A stretch of DNA of 10,038 bases from Crocinitomicaceae bacterium (lineage in GTDB: Bacteria > Bacteroidota > Bacteroidia > Flavobacteriales_D > Crocinitomicaceae): assembly GCA_027084145.1 (NCBI GenBank), contig JALWLM010000474.1, positions 1 to 10,038 of the forward strand. Direction: 5' to 3'. Shown here piece after piece: positions 8,001-10,038 of the stretch; position 1 is the first letter of the stretch, and every line of letters begins with the position of its first letter. Under the pieces are notes generated by a model. The model did no database searches. It was given only the letters and a program-made list of their open reading frames with translations, and was not told where the DNA came from. Position numbers and translations under genes: made by a program.

Positions 8001-8475
8001 CCCATTACAAGGTGCTTTTATTATTAAGGAATTAACGGACTTGGTAGAAGAGGCTGTTTTAAGTGAATTTGATCGTTTAACAGAAAGAGGGGGCGTTTTA
8101 GGAGCAATGGAAACCATGTATCAACGTTCAAAAATACAAGAAGAGTCACTTTATTACGAAACTTTAAAACATACGGGAGAATTTCCAATTATCGGAGTCA
8201 ATACCTTTTTGAGTAAAAATGGTTCGCCAACAATTCTTCCAAAAGAAGTTGTTCGAGCAACAGAGGAGGAGAAACAATTTCAAATAGCAACCTTGAAAAA
8301 TCTTCAAGCATCTTATGGTAAAGAGGCAGAAGAAAAAATTAAAGATTTAAAACAAGCGGCGGTAAACAATGAAAATATGTTTGAAGTAATGATGGAAGTT
8401 TGTAAATATGCTTCTATCGGACAAATAACAAATGCGTTATTTGAAGTAGGAGGCCAATATCGAAGAAATATGTAA
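5092..8475 (+). CDS. icmF: Fused isobutyryl-CoA mutase IcmF (B12-binding, MeaI-like GTPase and mutase domains)
   Basis: 1127-residue cytosolic enzyme that uses adenosylcobalamin to interconvert isobutyryl-CoA and n-butyryl-CoA; some homologues also act on pivalyl/isovaleryl-CoA. Domains in order: (1) B12-binding Rossmann domain, about 12-150, with D23-G-H25 (H25 the lower axial cobalt ligand) and the IFGGGGGTI loop; (2) a G3E/MeaI-type GTPase chaperone, about 180-430, with P-loop GTGGAGKSS (G203 to S211, K209), the [20 protein letters not shown] switch segment, ETSGIGQSD and base-recognition N343-K-F-D346; (3) a charged helical linker, about 440-535; (4) the mutase TIM barrel, about 545-1127. 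Q776 (in EDQAQNT) is at the place where methylmalonyl-CoA mutases have the carboxylate-binding Arg (VRNT), so methylmalonyl-CoA is an unlikely substrate. All domains are complete in one frame. The gene has its own promoter and appears monocistronic. Probable role: branched-chain and short acyl-CoA metabolism. Confidence 0.95.
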   Translation: [1127 protein letters not shown]

Positions 8476-8490
8476 AAGATTTGATAAATG

Positions 8491-8520
8491 ATAAAAAGGC
8501 GGTGAAAACCGCCTTTTTAT
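8491..8520. terminator. Bidirectional hairpin terminator shared by icmF and queD
   Basis: A perfect 13-bp stem, 8491-8503 with 8508-8520, closes a GAAA tetraloop (8504-8507). The GC core is GGCGGT/ACCGCC, flanked by five A and five T, so it works on either strand. The queD stop codon (8517-8519, minus strand) lies inside the right arm, so the coding end and terminator overlap. The icmF stop at 8475 is 15 nt upstream of the stem. Confidence 0.9.
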
Positions 8521-8870
8521 TCTGAATAAATGACACCTGATGTTGGAGTTTCATAAAGTTCAATCTCTTTTAGCAAAGGAAGATTGGGCTTTAATTCTCT
8601 AAAAATCCATTTGGCTAAATTTTCACATGTAGGATTTTCCAATCCTTCAATATCATTTAAAATATAATGATCTAACCTCTTAATTATAGGGTTAACAATG
8701 TCTTTTAAATCACCGAAATCCATCACCCAACCTAGTTGGTCATCTAATTGTCCTTCTACATAAACCGTTAAATGATAAGTATGACCATGCATACGTTTAC
8801 ATTTATGGGTATCCGGAACGTTTGGCAGATAATGGGCCGAATCGAAAGTGTATTTTTTGAAAATTTTCAT
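8517..8870 (-). CDS. queD: 6-carboxytetrahydropterin synthase (QueD/PTPS family)
   Basis: 117-residue enzyme of the 6-pyruvoyltetrahydropterin synthase superfamily. QueD turns dihydroneopterin triphosphate into 6-carboxy-5,6,7,8-tetrahydropterin, the second step towards the preQ0/queuosine base. Zinc ligands H13 (FDSAHYL), H28 and H30 (MHGH) are present, as is the catalytic C24 in the CxxxHGH motif that marks QueD. The D67-H68 pair (LDHYILND), WVMDFGDLK, the PTCENLA segment and E107 near the C-terminus complete the active site and pterin-binding elements. The length is typical. QueC, QueE and QueF are not in the window. The gene is alone on its strand, divergent from the siaB-like gene across 79 nt and convergent with icmF. 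Its -7 element is only 4 nt from the ATG at 8870. A eukaryote-like PTPS role is less likely given the CxxxHGH spacing. Confidence 0.93.
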   Translation of the reverse strand: MKIFKKYTFDSAHYLPNVPDTHKCKRMHGHTYHLTVYVEGQLDDQLGWVMDFGDLKDIVNPIIKRLDHYILNDIEGLENPTCENLAKWIFRELKPNLPLLKEIELYETPTSGVIYSE

Positions 8871-8874
8871 ATCG

Positions 8875-8882
8875 CAAAAATA
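8875..8882 (-). promoter_or_regulatory. -7 promoter element of queD
   Basis: On the minus strand the sequence is TATTTTTG, a match to TAnnTTTG, with just 4 nt (8871-8874) before the queD ATG at 8870. This predicts a leaderless message. No clear -33 TTG was found at 17-23 nt. Confidence 0.45.
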
Positions 8883-8912
8883 AGAAAAAGGAGATATTTT
8901 AAGATTTTAAAA

Positions 8913-8943
8913 TTGCGTATTATCATTATTATTTATATATTTG
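8913..8943 (+). promoter_or_regulatory. Promoter of the siaB-siaC-coaE unit (-33 TTG, -7 TATATTTG)
   Basis: TTG at 8913-8915 and TATATTTG at 8936-8943 are 20 nt apart, a good Bacteroidota promoter. The ATG at 8950 begins 6 nt past the -7 box, so the transcript would start at or within a few bases of it. A frame that begins with the TTG at 8941 would start inside the -7 box and is unlikely. Confidence 0.6.
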
Positions 8944-8949
8944 GTAACC

Positions 8950-9507
8950 ATGAATGCGGACAATAACCTATACCAGCTATATCAGTCAATAGAGTTAGAG
9001 AATGTTATTCTTTCCTATAAAGGAGAGTTTACATCAGAGTTATTGACAGCACTTATTCATATTTTGGAAGCAAAGATGGAAGAGTTAGGAACAGATTTTA
9101 GAGTGAGAAAAAGAGTGTTTAATGTTATTATTGAGTGCTTTCAGAATCTATACCATCATATTGATTTTTATGATTTCAGAAATGAAAAGTTAGAAGTTCG
9201 AAAGCCCGCATTGATTATTGTCAAATATAAGGATGGAGATTTTATTGTTAACACAGGGAATTATGTAATGACAAAAGATGTCCCTAAATTGGAAAAACGT
9301 TTAAGTTTTATTAACACATTAAACAAAAATGAACTTAGAGAATTATATTTAGAACAGTTAAATAAAGGGAAGATATCTTCTCAAGGAAATGCGGGGTTGG
9401 GCTTAATAGAAATAGCAAGGAAAACAAAAGAAAAATTAATTTATAATTTTGTAAAAAAAGACAGTAAAATAAGTTTTTTTTCTTTAAAAGTTGTTGTAGG
9501 AAATTAA
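8950..9507 (+). CDS. SiaB family protein kinase (DUF6272), putative SiaC kinase
   Basis: 185-residue soluble protein resembling SiaB, the GHKL-fold serine/threonine kinase that phosphorylates SiaC in Pseudomonas aeruginosa. ATP-site features are visible: an N-box-like E62-x-x-x-N66 (IIECFQNLYHH), a short DGDFIVNTGN segment (95-104) in the place of the G1 region, and a glycine-rich lid SSQGNAGLGL (143-152) followed by a helix (IEIARKTKE). A beta-rich C-terminal end follows (LIYNFV, ISFFSLKVVV). There is no sensor, receiver or membrane segment. The direct downstream neighbour is its expected substrate, 12 nt away, which strongly supports the call. Start: ATG 8950, since the in-frame TTG at 8941 falls within the -7 element. 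An anti-sigma-factor kinase is the nearest alternative, but no STAS-domain partner with that family's own features is present. Activity is inferred, not shown. Confidence 0.82.
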   Translation: MNADNNLYQLYQSIELENVILSYKGEFTSELLTALIHILEAKMEELGTDFRVRKRVFNVIIECFQNLYHHIDFYDFRNEKLEVRKPALIIVKYKDGDFIVNTGNYVMTKDVPKLEKRLSFINTLNKNELRELYLEQLNKGKISSQGNAGLGLIEIARKTKEKLIYNFVKKDSKISFFSLKVVVGN

Positions 9508-9510
9508 AAA

Positions 9511-9516
9511 AGGAAG
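9511..9516 (+). promoter_or_regulatory. Shine-Dalgarno-like site of the siaC-like gene
   Basis: AGGAAG lies just upstream of the ATG at 9520 in the 12-nt gap after the siaB-like stop. It is a purine-rich site of the kind otherwise rare in this window, and fits internal translation within a polycistronic mRNA. Confidence 0.4.
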
Positions 9517-9519
9517 TAT

Positions 9520-9903
9520 ATGCAAGAAATAAAATTAGAAGGGTCTCCAAAGACACCAAGTGTTCATTTTGATCCGGAGACAGGAGTGTTAGAATTAAAA
9601 GGTAGATCAATTCCTGAAAATGCATTGGATTTTTTTCATCCTTTAAATGAATGGTTAGAAGAGTATAAGAATAATCCGAAAAAAGAAACGGTTGTAGAAC
9701 TTCGATTAGAGTATTTTAACACATCTTCTTCTAAGTGTATTCTTGATTTTCTTCGGAAGCTAGAAAAGATAAATGGGAATAATACTGATGTAAAAGTAAA
9801 TTGGTATTATGAAAAAGATGATGAAGATATGTTAGAGGCCGGGGAAGATTATAAGGCAATTGTAGACTTGTCATTTTCTTTTGTAGAAGTGGACGAAATT
9901 TAA
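9520..9903 (+). CDS. SiaC family regulatory phosphoprotein (DUF1987)
   Basis: 127-residue single-domain protein of the SiaC/DUF1987 family, a STAS-like alpha/beta fold. Family features: the opening KTPSVHFDPETGVLELKGRSIPENA, FFHPLNEWLEEY, the strand VVELRLEYFNTSSSK, and a second strand VKVNWYYEKDDEDMLEAGEDY. T68 in YFNTSSSK coincides with the phosphothreonine position (T68) reported for P. aeruginosa SiaC. There, SiaB phosphorylates and the PP2C-like SiaA dephosphorylates it, and unphosphorylated SiaC binds and activates the diguanylate cyclase SiaD. Here the kinase gene is directly upstream, but no phosphatase or GGDEF gene is in view, so the output partner is unknown. An AGGAAG site precedes the ATG. 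The stop codon is 6 nt before the coaE start. Acidic C-terminal half; no signal or membrane segment. Confidence 0.88.
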   Translation: MQEIKLEGSPKTPSVHFDPETGVLELKGRSIPENALDFFHPLNEWLEEYKNNPKKETVVELRLEYFNTSSSKCILDFLRKLEKINGNNTDVKVNWYYEKDDEDMLEAGEDYKAIVDLSFSFVEVDEI

Positions 9904-9909
9904 TTTATC

Positions 9910-10038
9910 TTGAAGATAGGGATTACGGGTGGAATCGGTTCGGGGAAAACAACCATAGCTGAGATTTTTGAAGCAATGGGGTTTCCCGTTTTTTATTCGG
10001 ATATAGAAGCGAAAAAAATTATTCGAACAAATAAAGAT
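9910..10038 (+). CDS. coaE: Dephospho-CoA kinase, N-terminal part (cut by the window end)
   Basis: The first 43 codons of CoaE, which phosphorylates the 3'-hydroxyl of dephospho-CoA in the last step of coenzyme A synthesis. The N-terminus KIGITGGIGSGKTT is the family's canonical opening, with the P-loop GGIGSGKT at residues 7-14 (K13), followed by FEAMGFPVFYSDIEAKK, where D31 corresponds to the conserved acid of the usual DAD segment. The start is a TTG: an in-frame stop (the siaC-like stop, 9901-9903) lies just upstream and no ATG or GTG precedes the P-loop, while family proteins start exactly here (M-K-I-G). The gene lies 6 nt after the siaC-like stop and is very probably co-transcribed with it. 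The 3' end is outside the window, so completeness cannot be judged. Confidence 0.9.
   Translation, partial: MKIGITGGIGSGKTTIAEIFEAMGFPVFYSDIEAKKIIRTNKD

Noticed and set aside
8772..8966. Plus-strand 64-codon open frame antisense to the start of queD
   Set aside because: It overlaps the conserved queD active-site region and the siaB promoter; no protein-like features or start signal.
9335..9625. Minus-strand 96-codon open frame across the siaB/siaC junction
   Set aside because: Leucine/phenylalanine-rich shadow of A-rich coding sequence, overlapping two well-supported genes.

Overview
The window is AT-rich, gene-dense and looks like a chromosomal core segment of a Bacteroidota bacterium, most likely from the Flavobacteriia side of the phylum. 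Several things point this way. Promoters carry the Bacteroidota-type -7 element TAnnTTTG, found upstream of six transcription units. The M23 peptidase opens with a YKYNPKTLSYEE-like start typical of the phylum. There is also a secreted DUF1573 protein, a fused isobutyryl-CoA mutase and a SiaB/SiaC pair. No mobile element, CRISPR array, tRNA, rRNA or prophage signal was seen.

Layout: a DUF1573 secreted protein (71-517, +) converges on an alaS - GH25 lysozyme unit read leftward (3921-583, -), with a strong shared hairpin terminator between them (535-568). Divergently from alaS runs an M23 (LytM-type) membrane-anchored peptidoglycan hydrolase (4027-4995, +). Its promoter and the alaS promoter share one short intergenic region. 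Next is a long gene (5092-8475, +) for IcmF, the fusion of a B12-binding domain, a MeaI-like G-protein chaperone and an acyl-CoA mutase. It has its own promoter. It converges on queD (8870-8517, -), and a hairpin terminator between them includes the queD stop codon. Divergent from queD is a tight rightward cluster: siaB-like kinase (8950-9507), siaC-like phosphoprotein (9520-9903) and coaE (from 9910, cut by the window end).

Most genes are housekeeping: tRNA charging, CoA synthesis, queuosine/tetrahydropterin synthesis and cell-wall turnover. The part most worth following is the SiaB-SiaC kinase/substrate pair. It keeps the phosphoacceptor threonine at position 68, but no SiaA phosphatase or SiaD diguanylate cyclase is in view, and it appears co-transcribed with coaE. 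IcmF keeps all three domains, and a Gln stands where methylmalonyl-CoA mutases have Arg, which supports isobutyryl/butyryl-CoA (or similar) as substrate. For three genes (M23, queD, siaB) the -7 element lies 4-7 nt from the start codon, which predicts leaderless or nearly leaderless mRNAs.
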